From: an uncultured Blautia sp.
GTDB lineage: Bacteria; Bacillota_A; Clostridia; Lachnospirales; Lachnospiraceae
Reading direction: 5' to 3'
Length of the DNA stretch: 16,996 nt
Assembly (NCBI GenBank): GCA_905209435.1
Contig: CAJLTE010000072.1
Coordinates: 1-16,996, forward strand
The notes under the pieces: generated by a model
Databases searched by the model: none
What the model was told of the DNA's origin: nothing
Seen by the model: only the letters and a program-made list of their open reading frames with translations
Translations under genes and position numbers: made by a program
Part shown: positions 7,756-16,251 of the stretch, piece by piece
Numbering within the stretch: position 1 is the first letter of the stretch
Layout: each line of letters opens with the position of its first letter

Positions 7756-7777
7756 GCTGCTGTACCATGACAGCAGC
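7756..7777 (-). other. Perfect 8-bp hairpin downstream of the transporter gene
   Basis: GCTGCTGT and ACAGCAGC form a perfect 8-bp stem with a 6-nt loop, 19 nt after the transporter stop codon and 10 nt before the hairpin-T5 element. With no T-run of its own, it may protect the 3' end of the transporter message or compete with the next hairpin. Confidence 0.5.
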
Positions 7778-7796
7778 CTGTTCTTACATTACTTGC

Positions 7797-8999
7797 TTAC
7801 AGTAACTTACCAAGCTGAGAAATAAATGTGTTCACACCAAGGTAAGCAGTAAGGATAACTACTATGATTCCAAGGATCAGCAAAACCTTTGGATGATGAT
7901 AGTTCTCTCCCATAATAGATTTCTTCTGAGATGCGATAAGGCAGATTGCAAGGGTGATCGGAAGGATCAGACCATTTACAGCGCCTGCAAGTACCAGCAG
8001 AACTGCCGGATTTCCCAGAATAAACATAATTGCTGTAGAGATTACAATAAACACGATGATGACTTTGTTCTCATTCTCTTCGATTTTCTTGTTGAAAGTC
8101 TTCAGGAATGAAACAGAAGTGTAAGCAGCTCCGATAATGGATGTGATCGCTGCGCACAGAAGAACCAGTCCTGCGAAACGGTAACCGATCTCTCCTGCAC
8201 CCTGTCTGAATGCATCTGCAGCCGGGTTGGAAGCATCAAGTGTCACACCTTTTACTACAACACCAAGAACTGCAAGGAAAAGGAAGATACGGACAACAGC
8301 TGCAATGATCATACCCATAACTGAACTCTTGTTGATCTCTTTTAAGTTCTTCTCACCTGTAATTCCGGCATCGATCAGTCGATGTGCTCCGGAGAATGTG
8401 ATGTATCCTCCAACAGTTCCTCCCATCAGAGTCAGGATTGCAGGAAACAGATTCTTAATACCAGCATCCGGTACAAAAGTATTCTTAATTGCATTACCTA
8501 CCGGCGGTTTTACCATAATGATAACGATAAAGATTACAATAATCATCGCTGCACCAAGGACTTTGGTGATAGTATCCATGGCATTCTTTGCATTCTTGAA
8601 CAGAAATACTGCAATTGCAAGTGCTCCGGCAAGTATGTAGCCGACTTTTGTCGGAATTCCAAGTAAGGTATTAAAACCAAGAGCTCCTCCGCCAACATTA
8701 CCGATGTTAAATACCAGACCACCGAATACAATCAATGCTGACACCAGATAGCCAAGCCCCGGAAGAAGCCTGTTGGAAACTTCCTGTCCATGAAGTCCTG
8801 TCACGCAGAGTACACGCCAGATATTCATCTGCGCTACTGCTGCAAGGATTACAGAAACAAGGATTACAAATCCGAAACTTCCCTGATACTGTCCTGTGAA
8901 TGTGGATGTCTGAGTCAGAAATCCAGGTCCGATTGCTGAAGTAGCCATAAGGAAAGCTGCGCCGAGCAGTGCTCCGCCATTCTTTTTCTTTTCTGCCAT
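7797..8999 (-). CDS. NRAMP-like membrane transporter, substrate possibly 5-oxoproline
   Basis: A 400-aa polytopic membrane protein with about 11 hydrophobic segments, related to the NRAMP (Mn/Fe transporter) family. The first segment keeps the family GPGF (residues 24-27), but the metal-binding DPGN of transmembrane helix 1 is replaced by TGQY at the aligned position (35-38). In helix 6 the family MPH reads GAH (204-206), so the usual Asp, Asn and Met metal ligands are missing. Other conserved-looking blocks are GLHGQEVSNRLLPGLGYL and GGTVGGYITFSGAHRLIDAG. In B. subtilis the NRAMP-like gene ycsG sits beside ycsF (pxpA) in the same way. I infer import of 5-oxoproline or a related lactam or acid rather than a metal. 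It is the first gene of the unit; ATG at 8999 has AGGAGG 7 nt upstream. Confidence 0.85.
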   Translation of the reverse strand: MAEKKKNGGALLGAAFLMATSAIGPGFLTQTSTFTGQYQGSFGFVILVSVILAAVAQMNIWRVLCVTGLHGQEVSNRLLPGLGYLVSALIVFGGLVFNIGNVGGGALGFNTLLGIPTKVGYILAGALAIAVFLFKNAKNAMDTITKVLGAAMIIVIFIVIIMVKPPVGNAIKNTFVPDAGIKNLFPAILTLMGGTVGGYITFSGAHRLIDAGITGEKNLKEINKSSVMGMIIAAVVRIFLFLAVLGVVVKGVTLDASNPAADAFRQGAGEIGYRFAGLVLLCAAITSIIGAAYTSVSFLKTFNKKIEENENKVIIVFIVISTAIMFILGNPAVLLVLAGAVNGLILPITLAICLIASQKKSIMGENYHHPKVLLILGIIVVILTAYLGVNTFISQLGKLL

Positions 9000-9041
9000 T
9001 TCATTTCCTCCTTTTATTAAGTTTTAATATTATTATCTTTC

Positions 9042-9070
9042 ATTATACAAAATTTTAAAGTATTAAACAA
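9042..9070 (-). promoter_or_regulatory. Sigma-A-type promoter of the transporter-pxp-acc unit
   Basis: On the minus strand TTGTTT (9070-9065) is followed by a 17-nt spacer and a perfect TATAAT (9047-9042), about 42 nt before the transporter start. The surroundings are very AT-rich. A perfect TTGACA further upstream (9093-9088) has no -10 box at the right distance. No obvious operator palindrome is seen. Confidence 0.7.
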
Positions 9071-9121
9071 GTAAAAAGTTAAAATCATGTCAAATTCATA
9101 CAAATAAAGCAATAATTATAG

Positions 9122-9163
9122 AAAAAGGGAGCTGTCCTGGTTATTGCCATGAACAGCTCCCTT
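9122..9163 (-). terminator. Intrinsic terminator of glyS
   Basis: On the minus strand AAGGGAGCTGT (9163-9153) pairs perfectly with ACAGCTCCCTT (9135-9125), giving an 11-bp GC-rich stem with a 17-nt loop that can form a small inner TGG/CCA pairing. TTTTT follows. It lies about 90 bp after the glyS stop and separates glyS from the next operon. Confidence 0.88.
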
Positions 9164-9252
9164 GCTGTATTTTATCTTTTGAAACTACATTTCAGCACCG
9201 GTACACAGTCTGAATCTGCCAAATTATTTCAGCTCTCTCAACTTCAATCGGT

Positions 9253-10647
9253 TCAGAATGTAAATTTATCTGCGAAGTATGCATCCAGTTCATCGATTTT
9301 AACACGAACCTGCTCCATAGTGTCACGGTCACGGATTGTAACTGCTCCATCGTTCTCAGATTCGAAATCGTATGTTACGCAGAATGGAGTACCAATCTCA
9401 TCCTGTCTTCTGTAACGTTTACCAATGTTTCCACGGTCATCATATTCGCAGTTGTATTTCTTGCTTAACTGCTGGTAGATCTTCTCTGCACCCTCATTAA
9501 GCTTCTTGGAAAGCGGAAGTACACCAATTTTAACTGGTGCAAGTGCCGGATGGAAATGAAGAACTGTACGAACGTCATTCTTCTCTGCATCCAGAACTTC
9601 TTCGTCATATGCGCTGCACAGGAATGCAAGTACCACACGGTCAGCTCCCAGTGACGGCTCGATTACATATGGAATATATTTCTGTTTCTTCTCATCATCA
9701 AAGTATGTCAGATCCTGTCCGGATACGTTCTGATGCTGTGTCAGGTCATAGTCTGTTCTGTCAGCAATTCCCCACAGTTCGCCCCATCCGAACGGGAACA
9801 GGAACTCTACGTCTGTAGTAGCCTTGCTGTAGAAGCTTAACTCTTCTGCATCATGGTCACGGTAACGAACTTCTTCGTCTTTCAGTCCAAGAGAATGTAA
9901 CCAGTTCAGGCAGAAGCTCTTCCAGTATGCAAACCACTCAAGGTCTGTATCCGGCTCGCAGAAGAATTCAAGTTCCATCTGCTCGAACTCACGTGTACGG
10001 AATGTAAAGTTACCAGGTGTGATCTCGTTACGGAAGGATTTACCGATCTGACCGATACCAAATGGAATCTTCTTACGGGATGTTCTCTGAACATTCTTGA
10101 AGTTTACGAAAATACCCTGTGCTGTCTCAGGTCTTAAGTATACTGTATTCTTGGCATCCTCTGTAACACCCTGGAATGTCTTGAACATCAGGTTAAACTG
10201 ACGGATATCTGTAAAGTTATGTTTGCCGCATGTAGGGCATGGTACATTGTGATCTTTAATGAAGTTCATCATTTCTTCCTGAGACCATCCATCTACAGAG
10301 CTCTCCAGTTCAATTCCGTTCTCCTGGCTGAAATCCTCAATGATCTTGTCTGCGCGGAAACGCTCATGACATTCCTTACAGTCCATCAGCGGGTCAGAGA
10401 AGCTTCCCAGATGTCCGGATGCAACCCATGTCTGCGGGTTCATCAGAATTGCACAGTCAACACCTACATTGTATGGGGATTCCTGAATAAATTTCTGCCA
10501 CCATGCACGTTTTACATTATTCTTTAATTCTACACCGAGATTACCGTAATCCCATGTATTTGCAAGACCTCCGTAAATCTCAGAGCCCGGATAAACAAAT
10601 CCTCTTGCTTTTGCCAGAGCTATGATTTTGTCCATTGTTTTTTCCAT
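9253..10647 (-). CDS. glyS: Glycyl-tRNA synthetase, single-chain dimeric type
   Basis: This class II aminoacyl-tRNA synthetase charges tRNA-Gly with glycine in the cytosol. The 464-aa product is the alpha2 type shared with archaea and eukaryotes, not the separate GlyQ/GlyS type. The N terminus has [20 protein letters not shown]. Two cysteine pairs (CKEC and CPTC) lie in the insertion. Motif 2 is [19 protein letters not shown] followed by MELEFF. Motif 3 is [10 protein letters not shown], and a C-terminal anticodon-binding domain begins near [11 protein letters not shown]. The frame is open to 10716 from a TTG, but AGGAG 7 nt before ATG at 10647 decides the start. It follows recO and has its own promoter at 10829-10857. 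Confidence 0.96.
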   Translation of the reverse strand: MEKTMDKIIALAKARGFVYPGSEIYGGLANTWDYGNLGVELKNNVKRAWWQKFIQESPYNVGVDCAILMNPQTWVASGHLGSFSDPLMDCKECHERFRADKIIEDFSQENGIELESSVDGWSQEEMMNFIKDHNVPCPTCGKHNFTDIRQFNLMFKTFQGVTEDAKNTVYLRPETAQGIFVNFKNVQRTSRKKIPFGIGQIGKSFRNEITPGNFTFRTREFEQMELEFFCEPDTDLEWFAYWKSFCLNWLHSLGLKDEEVRYRDHDAEELSFYSKATTDVEFLFPFGWGELWGIADRTDYDLTQHQNVSGQDLTYFDDEKKQKYIPYVIEPSLGADRVVLAFLCSAYDEEVLDAEKNDVRTVLHFHPALAPVKIGVLPLSKKLNEGAEKIYQQLSKKYNCEYDDRGNIGKRYRRQDEIGTPFCVTYDFESENDGAVTIRDRDTMEQVRVKIDELDAYFADKFTF

Positions 10648-10822
10648 GACCATTCTCCTCGTTCTTTTTTTATAAGATAGATAAGCAGTTATCATCCGGC
10701 TTACGAACAATAACAACTAAAGTAACTATTCATATTTATCAGATATCATCAAATCAGACAGGTATTCGCAATCAAAAACAAATACTTGCTTAGTCCGGTT
10801 AACGTAATGAATAGCTACAGCT
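10648..10822 (-). other. Long glyS leader without recognisable T-box
   Basis: From the promoter at 10829-10857 the untranslated leader would be about 175 nt. I searched it by eye for the T-box core (AGGGTGG.ACCGCG) and found none, and no strong terminator stem with a T-run precedes the gene. Only short weak pairings are seen, such as GTATT with AATAC around 10764-10788. Function unknown. Confidence 0.4.
10655..10659 (-). promoter_or_regulatory. Ribosome binding site that decides the glyS start
   Basis: AGGAG on the minus strand is 7 nt before ATG at 10647. The in-frame ATG two codons earlier is only 1 nt from the site, too close for initiation. Confidence 0.75.
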
Positions 10823-10828
10823 AAAGTC

Positions 10829-10857
10829 ATTATACCTGTAACTCTTTTCTTTTTCAA
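10829..10857 (-). promoter_or_regulatory. Sigma-A-type promoter of glyS
   Basis: On the minus strand TTGAAA (10857-10852), a 17-nt spacer and a perfect TATAAT (10834-10829) form a near-consensus promoter starting only 6 bp past the recO stop codon. It would let glyS be expressed independently of era-recO. Confidence 0.85.
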
Positions 10858-10863
10858 GATATC

Positions 10864-11616
10864 TCAGCTCATTATTTCCAGAATTTCCAGACTTTTGAAC
10901 CGTTTTTCGGTATTCGAGGCAACATAAGTATGGATATGTCGCTCTAATTCATAAAGCACATCTTCTGTCACAGCAAAAGTATACAGCTTTCCGAGAGAAG
11001 TCGTTACTATGTACTGCATGGCATACAAAGCAGGGGCCGAAATTCTTTTTGCATCATTTACCTGTCCCAGACAATGCTTATCCAATATCCCGTGATTCTG
11101 CTGAGAAAAGAAAAGCTCCTCTCCCTCCTCAGGCTGTCGCTCACAACACACACAGTTAAACAACGAAGGGCACAAACCCTCGGCTGCCATCATGCGCAGT
11201 TCAAAAATGCACCTCACCAGTCTGTCCTCAATATGTGGATTCAGCAATGCTTTCACAGTTACGTACAGAAGATTCATTACTTCCTTTTCGTCTGTTCCTT
11301 CCTGTCCGAAATAATCCGCCAGTTCCAGAAAATAATACCCATAGTAGATTCCCGGCTGCTCACTGGCCAGTTCTACAAAATGATGAGTGATAGAAGCCTG
11401 ATTCAGATTATAACTGGAACGTCCTTCATAAAGAGTAAACGTACCAAACACAAAAGGATTTGCAGCTGCCAGAAACTGGCTGTTCGGACGACGGGCCCCT
11501 TTTGCAAATGCTGAAATCTTTCCTCTTTCTCTGGTAAGAAGAACGATCCGCTTATCATATTCACCTACAGGCATCGCAGAAAGTACTACTCCCTGCACAG
11601 TTATTAAATCACTCAT
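10864..11616 (-). CDS. recO: DNA repair protein RecO
   Basis: RecO works with RecF and RecR to load RecA onto SSB-coated single-stranded DNA during gap repair. The 250-aa protein has the family length. It starts with the OB-fold block (VQGVVLSAMPVGEYDKRIVL, then ERGKISAFAKGARRPNSQF). A helical domain follows, then a cysteine region CVCC at 155-158 followed by GILDKHC (176-182). Many RecO proteins bind zinc with two CxxC pairs. Here the second pair reads DxxC (Asp179, Cys182), so the site looks altered. It lies 125 bp downstream of era, a common arrangement in Firmicutes. Only a weak purine-rich ribosome binding site (AGGAAACAGAG) precedes the ATG. Confidence 0.93.
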   Translation of the reverse strand: MSDLITVQGVVLSAMPVGEYDKRIVLLTRERGKISAFAKGARRPNSQFLAAANPFVFGTFTLYEGRSSYNLNQASITHHFVELASEQPGIYYGYYFLELADYFGQEGTDEKEVMNLLYVTVKALLNPHIEDRLVRCIFELRMMAAEGLCPSLFNCVCCERQPEEGEELFFSQQNHGILDKHCLGQVNDAKRISAPALYAMQYIVTTSLGKLYTFAVTEDVLYELERHIHTYVASNTEKRFKSLEILEIMS

Positions 11617-11680
11617 TTTCTCTGTTTCCTGACTATTATTTCTTAATTATCAATTTCTTATTCTATTACTTTTCATTCAA

Positions 11681-11724
11681 TATCCTCAGCCGGTCTCAGA
11701 ACTTTTGCAGACTGACTGAGGATA
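11681..11724 (-). other. Long imperfect hairpin between era and recO
   Basis: TATCCTCAG (11681-11689) pairs with CTGAGGATA (11716-11724). After one mismatch the stem continues with CGGTC against GACTG, so 14 pairs are possible with one G-U and a loop of about 14 nt. No T-run follows on either strand, so a simple terminator is unlikely. It may lower or stabilise the message between era and recO. Confidence 0.5.
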
Positions 11725-11741
11725 AATATGTTTTGCTCTGT

Positions 11742-12650
11742 TTAAATTTCTTTTTTGTCATAGCCAAAGTTCTTGATAAGGAAATCACTGTCTCTCCAGT
11801 CTTTCTTAACTTTTACCCAAAGCTTAAGATTAACCTTTGACTCCAGCATACGCTCAATCTCATATCTTGCATTACTGCCGATTTTCTTCAGCATGGCTCC
11901 CTGCTTACCAATAATGATTCCTTTATGGGACTCTCTCTCGCAGATAATAGTTGCATCAATATCTACGATCGGTTTCTTGCCCGGACGTGTTTTCATCTGA
12001 TCAATAGCAACTGCAATTCCATGTGGAATTTCTGCATCCAGTGCATGAAGTGCTTTCTCACGGATCACTTCCGCCACAATCTGTCGCTGCGGCTGGTCTG
12101 TGACTGTATCTTCGTCATAGAACATCGGACCATATGGCAGATATTTAAGAATGCATCCTATAATATCCTCCGTATTCTGGCCTCTCAGAGCAGAACACGG
12201 AATAATCTCTGCGAAATCACATACTTTTCGGTAAGTATCGATTGCCGGAAGGATTTCCTCTTTTGAAACAGTATCAATCTTATTGATGATCAGAATTACC
12301 GGCACACCGATATTCTGAAGCTGTTCTGCAATATGGCGCTCTCCTGCACCGATAAAAGTGCTTGGTTCTACCAGCCACATGATGGCATCTACTTCTTTTA
12401 AAGTTCTCTCTGCCACCTGAACCATATATTCGCCCAGTTTATTCTTTGCCTTATGGATACCAGGAGTATCCAGGAATACGATCTGTCCCTCATCACAGGT
12501 ATAAACTGTCTGGATACGATTTCTGGTTGTCTGCGGTTTCTTGGATGTAATGGCGATCTTCTGTCCGATCAGATGATTCATCAGTGTTGATTTACCAACA
12601 TTCGGGCGTCCGATAATTGCTACAAATCCGGATTTAAAATTTTCGTTCAT
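11742..12650 (-). CDS. era: GTPase Era
   Basis: Era is an essential GTPase that binds the 3' end of 16S rRNA and helps mature the 30S ribosomal subunit at the inner face of the membrane. The 302-aa protein matches E. coli Era in length. The G domain shows the P-loop GRPNVGKS (14-21), DTPG (61-64), NKID (123-126) and a CSAL G5 block. The C-terminal KH domain contains ERESHKGIIIGKQGAMLKKIG and ends LWVKVKKDWRDSDFLIKNFG. The ATG has a moderate AAGGAAAAG site upstream. It lies 40 bp after the M16C peptidase gene and before recO, all on the same strand. Confidence 0.97.
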   Translation of the reverse strand: MNENFKSGFVAIIGRPNVGKSTLMNHLIGQKIAITSKKPQTTRNRIQTVYTCDEGQIVFLDTPGIHKAKNKLGEYMVQVAERTLKEVDAIMWLVEPSTFIGAGERHIAEQLQNIGVPVILIINKIDTVSKEEILPAIDTYRKVCDFAEIIPCSALRGQNTEDIIGCILKYLPYGPMFYDEDTVTDQPQRQIVAEVIREKALHALDAEIPHGIAVAIDQMKTRPGKKPIVDIDATIICERESHKGIIIGKQGAMLKKIGSNARYEIERMLESKVNLKLWVKVKKDWRDSDFLIKNFGYDKKEI

Positions 12651-12690
12651 TCTTTCTTTTCCTTATATAATTTCTATACCGGCTGTTTTT

Positions 12691-15615
12691 TCAGCCGTTG
12701 ATCAGTGATTTTACTTCCCACAGTATATCTGAAGCTTCAGATACCTTGCTTTCACTTCCAACTACGCAGATCTGATCTGCTGCCAGGATTGCTTCGATAA
12801 TCTCTGCCAGTGCATGAATATCCTCCACTGATGCATTGAGGATCTGATCACGTTCCTTCTGGATCATCTCTTCCGTTACGCCGCAGAAATATGCGTTCTT
12901 AGAAACTGCACCTTTCATCTGAGGAGTCTTCGGCACGTCTTTACCACTGATAGTTCCAATGATATATTTTGTCATATCACGTTCATCAGCCTGGAAGTTT
13001 CTCACATACTCAGGAATTCCTTTGTATACGTCAAGTGTACGTTTCAGATGCGGATCACGGTAAGATACCAGATAACTTTCACCATTTCTCTTGAATCCGC
13101 TCATGCAGCCGTATGCACCGCCCTTTACACGAAGATTGATCCACAGATAATCATAACTTAAAATCACCTTCAGAATCTCCAATGCGCCTGTATACTCCAG
13201 TCCCTTCTTCTTAAAGTTACCGGTCTGTGCCACATACTGAACCTGTCCGGAAGTCTTGAATCCTTCATTCTTCTTTGTACAGGTCAGTTTCTCACCGGAT
13301 ATCTCCACAGGTTCTGTGCAAAGCCCTTTCTTTACGTCTGACGCCAGCTTCTTAACTGTTTCCAGAGATTCTCTCTCACCTGTATAACTGATCAGGAAAT
13401 TCTCCGGACGGAGGATTTCTTTCATCAGTTTACGAAGTTCCTTTACAAGTTCATCTTTTCTCTGATCAAAATCCTTTTCCAACTGCTCAATAAACTGGTA
13501 ATATCCGATTCCAGCCATCTCATCCTGGAAAGCTGCCATCGGAGAAGAATAAGCAGTTGCTCTCAGTACAGCTGTGGAATGTCCGGCACCTGTCAGACTT
13601 ACCTGTGCACGGGATTTTACAGCTGCAATAATCTCATAAAGACGTTTGGTATCTTCCAGCCTGGAAGTATTCAGAATCTCCTGTATCATCTTGAACAGGA
13701 AGTCCATTTTAGGATAAAGTGCCTTTCCTCTTACAGAAAACATCGCCTGAAATGCTTCCGTTGAATCCGCTCTGTCAAACACTTCTACTCCGCAGTTGAT
13801 ACCACCTGTATTGGCATTGATTTCATTAAACAGCTCGCCATACGTGTAATCCTCTGTATCCACATATCCAAGTACAGATTTCAACAGCCCCAGATACGGA
13901 ATCTGTTCCGGTGCAATATTGTCTGTCTTAAACATCATATCTACATATCCGATACCGTTCGTGCATACGTCATGATAAAGGAACAGGCTGTCATCTACAG
14001 ATAATTCCTCATTTACAAACTTGCCTGCTTCTTTCTTAATGTCACTTCTTTTTAACATTGGGATGCATTCCAGTGCTTCAGGATCCTCTTCTGCTTCCTG
14101 ATATGCTTCCAGAGCCTTGGTCTTCTCTGCCATAGCCTTCAGTTCCTGCTCAGAGAGACTGCGTCTGTATGCTTCCAGTTTCTCCTCCAGTTCTTTCTCA
14201 CGCTGAGCAGCCAGCCCCTTCTTAGGCAGAAGTGTGAGTACACAGCCGTGCGGATTTTCAAGAAGATATTTACGGATCAGTTCTTCAAAATATCCCTCAT
14301 TTACTGCTTTCTTCAAATTTTCAAATACTGTAAGCTGCTGTACCTGTGCAAAAGGATTTCCTTTCTCATACAGCCAGTTTCCCAGAATATCCAGACTGTA
14401 CATCAGCCCCTTTGGATAAGAGGAAAAGTCCGCTTCACGATAGCGGAATTCAAAATAATTAATTCCCGCTTCGACTGCCTTCTTATCAATTCCATTCTTA
14501 ACAATATCGCCAAGTACCTGTCTGATCACAGATACGAATTCTTCTTTCTTGTCCGGATTGGAACCCTTTGCAATCACTGTAAAGTATGGCTGGAGAATAC
14601 CGTCGTCATAGGAACCATAGACATCCTTGCCAACTTTTGCATCAAGGAGTGCCTGCTTCAGTGGTGCTCCCGGAGCACTTAACAACGCATAGTCCAGTAC
14701 CTCAAATGCCATTGCCATCTGACTGTCCATAGCATTTCCTGCAACCATATTGTAGGAAAGATAAGTGTTATCTTCTTCACTCTCATTCTCGGCAACCGGA
14801 TATTCCAGTTCCACGTCCCGGCATGTTTCAAATGCTTTCTGCTCCTGAATTGTGGAATCCACATCGAGATAATCGAAATTTGACAGATAATGCTCGTTAA
14901 GGAATGCCAGTTTTTCTTCCATATCCATATTTCCGTACAGATAAATATAACTGTTGGATGGATGGTAATAAGTTCTGTGGAAATTCAGGAAATTCTCATA
15001 GGTAAGATCCGGAATATTCTTCGGATCACCGCCTGATTCACATCCATAAGTAGTATCTGGAAAAAGATGGTTCATGATCTCACGTTCCAGGACTTCATCC
15101 GGTGAAGAAAAAGCACCTTTCATCTCATTATATACAACGCCATTATATGTCAGTGGTCCCTCCGGCTGTTCCAGATGATAGTTCCAGCCTTCCTGACGGA
15201 AAATCTCTTCTCTTTTATAAATATTCGGATAGAATACCGCATCCAGATAAACATGCATCAGATTCTGAAAATCCTGATCATTGCAGCTTGCTACAGGATA
15301 GCATGTTTTGTCCGGATAAGTCATTGCATTCAGAAATGTGTTCAGAGATCCTTTTACCAGTTCTACAAAAGGATCCTTAAGCGGAAATTCTTTAGATCCG
15401 CAGAGCACACTGTGCTCCAGGATGTGTGCAACACCAGTACTGTCCTTAGGCGGTGTACGGAATGCGATATTAAATACTTTATTCTCATCATCATTCTCAA
15501 TGAGCATGACCCTTGCACCTGTTTTTTTGTGACGCAGAAGCCATCCCTTAGAATGAATGTCTGTCAGTTCCTCTTCTTTCACAACTTCATAAGCTGTCAG
15601 ATTATCTTTGTTCAT
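12691..15615 (-). CDS. M16C-family zinc metallopeptidase (presequence protease / PreP-like)
   Basis: This insulinase-superfamily protease degrades peptides inside a closed two-lobed chamber. In mitochondria and plastids its relative PreP/Cym1 clears targeting peptides; the bacterial substrate is unknown. The 974-aa length is normal for a fused two-lobe M16C enzyme. The inverted zinc motif HILEH is at 64-68 (His64 and His68 ligands, Glu67 catalytic). The third ligand is very likely Glu164 in VYNEMKGAFSSPDEV, at the spacing seen in PreP. A Glu-rich coiled linker (about 485-525) joins the lobes, and the C-terminal half has the YGCMSGFKRNGESYLVSYRD block. No signal peptide is seen, so it is cytosolic. 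The ATG has GGAGG 5 nt upstream, and the gene follows the 194-aa protein gene by 35 bp. Confidence 0.94.
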   Translation of the reverse strand: MNKDNLTAYEVVKEEELTDIHSKGWLLRHKKTGARVMLIENDDENKVFNIAFRTPPKDSTGVAHILEHSVLCGSKEFPLKDPFVELVKGSLNTFLNAMTYPDKTCYPVASCNDQDFQNLMHVYLDAVFYPNIYKREEIFRQEGWNYHLEQPEGPLTYNGVVYNEMKGAFSSPDEVLEREIMNHLFPDTTYGCESGGDPKNIPDLTYENFLNFHRTYYHPSNSYIYLYGNMDMEEKLAFLNEHYLSNFDYLDVDSTIQEQKAFETCRDVELEYPVAENESEEDNTYLSYNMVAGNAMDSQMAMAFEVLDYALLSAPGAPLKQALLDAKVGKDVYGSYDDGILQPYFTVIAKGSNPDKKEEFVSVIRQVLGDIVKNGIDKKAVEAGINYFEFRYREADFSSYPKGLMYSLDILGNWLYEKGNPFAQVQQLTVFENLKKAVNEGYFEELIRKYLLENPHGCVLTLLPKKGLAAQREKELEEKLEAYRRSLSEQELKAMAEKTKALEAYQEAEEDPEALECIPMLKRSDIKKEAGKFVNEELSVDDSLFLYHDVCTNGIGYVDMMFKTDNIAPEQIPYLGLLKSVLGYVDTEDYTYGELFNEINANTGGINCGVEVFDRADSTEAFQAMFSVRGKALYPKMDFLFKMIQEILNTSRLEDTKRLYEIIAAVKSRAQVSLTGAGHSTAVLRATAYSSPMAAFQDEMAGIGYYQFIEQLEKDFDQRKDELVKELRKLMKEILRPENFLISYTGERESLETVKKLASDVKKGLCTEPVEISGEKLTCTKKNEGFKTSGQVQYVAQTGNFKKKGLEYTGALEILKVILSYDYLWINLRVKGGAYGCMSGFKRNGESYLVSYRDPHLKRTLDVYKGIPEYVRNFQADERDMTKYIIGTISGKDVPKTPQMKGAVSKNAYFCGVTEEMIQKERDQILNASVEDIHALAEIIEAILAADQICVVGSESKVSEASDILWEVKSLING

Positions 15616-15650
15616 GTCTGCCTCCAGTTATTTTGTTTCAGTTAGATCAG

Positions 15651-16235
15651 TCAGATTCCGCCTTCTCCCGGAAAGTGGGCTTCATAGGCTTCCTTCGCTG
15701 CTCTTGTGATAATATCAAGTTCTTCCTGCATATTGATATTACCAGGAAGTACAACCGCTGTCTCGTATACATCTTTCTGAAGCTTGTTCTTTATATTCTG
15801 CTCCCCTAACGGTACAATTCCGCATAATGTTGATCCGTAAGTTTTATCTTTCTCACAGATTTCCATATAAGTCTTGACCATATGGCAGCACTCTCTGTAA
15901 AGAAGTTCTCTGTGAAGTTCACTCTTCTCCTGGATCTCCTTGAATTTCATTTTTTCCAGGTTCTTAACGATTTCCCTGCGGGCACCTTTTGCCCCGAAAA
16001 ATCTGCCACTGGCATCCTTGTTATATTCCATTGCCATCCAGAGTGCCAGATATCCGTCTGCACGCGTATTCGGACCTGCCTCTGACGGACCGCCATAGCG
16101 GATCTCCCACAGCTCCTTTCGGATCGCATTTGCCTCTTCGTCCTCTCCTGCCGCAATAGACTGGTCAAGGAACATTTTTCTCTTCATAGGTTCATATTCT
16201 CTGTAATAGAGAGCAATTGTTGGTGTATCTGTCAT
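15651..16235 (-). CDS. Conserved-looking protein of unknown function, 194 aa
   Basis: I do not recognise this protein. It is soluble, with no signal peptide or membrane segment, rich in Glu, Lys and Met, and probably mostly helical. Notable stretches are IRYGGPSEAGPNTRADGYLA (46-65), FFGAKGARREIVKNL (79-93) and YRECCHMVKTYMEICEKD (113-130). It has four cysteines (116, 117, 127, 138), which could but need not bind a metal. The ATG at 16235 follows GAGAGG, with a 30-bp palindrome (16252-16281) directly upstream. The gene lies 35 bp before the M16C peptidase gene and is likely co-transcribed with it. The codon use looks native, and the intact frame and good ribosome binding site argue that it is real. 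Confidence 0.85.
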   Translation of the reverse strand: MTDTPTIALYYREYEPMKRKMFLDQSIAAGEDEEANAIRKELWEIRYGGPSEAGPNTRADGYLALWMAMEYNKDASGRFFGAKGARREIVKNLEKMKFKEIQEKSELHRELLYRECCHMVKTYMEICEKDKTYGSTLCGIVPLGEQNIKNKLQKDVYETAVVLPGNINMQEELDIITRAAKEAYEAHFPGEGGI

Positions 16236-16251
16236 ATTTTTATCCTCTCAG

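Noticed and set aside
9088..9093. Perfect TTGACA (minus strand) upstream of the transporter gene.
   Set aside because: No TATAAT-like box lies 16-18 nt downstream. The TTGTTT/TATAAT pair nearer the gene fits better.
10648..10716. N-terminal extension of glyS up to a TTG at 10716.
   Set aside because: The added residues do not match the family and contain the ribosome binding site itself; the ATG at 10647 fits spacing and family start.
12680..12697. CGGCTG and CAGCCG hairpin with a run of six T's (+ strand) at the end of the M16C peptidase gene.
   Set aside because: The run is the loop, not a tail, and on the gene's own strand it is A6 inside the stem that covers the stop codon. No T-run follows, so I do not call a terminator.
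14248..14682. 144-codon open frame on the + strand inside the M16C peptidase gene.
   Set aside because: It is a shadow of the 974-aa peptidase frame, with no ribosome binding site that stands out and no domain.
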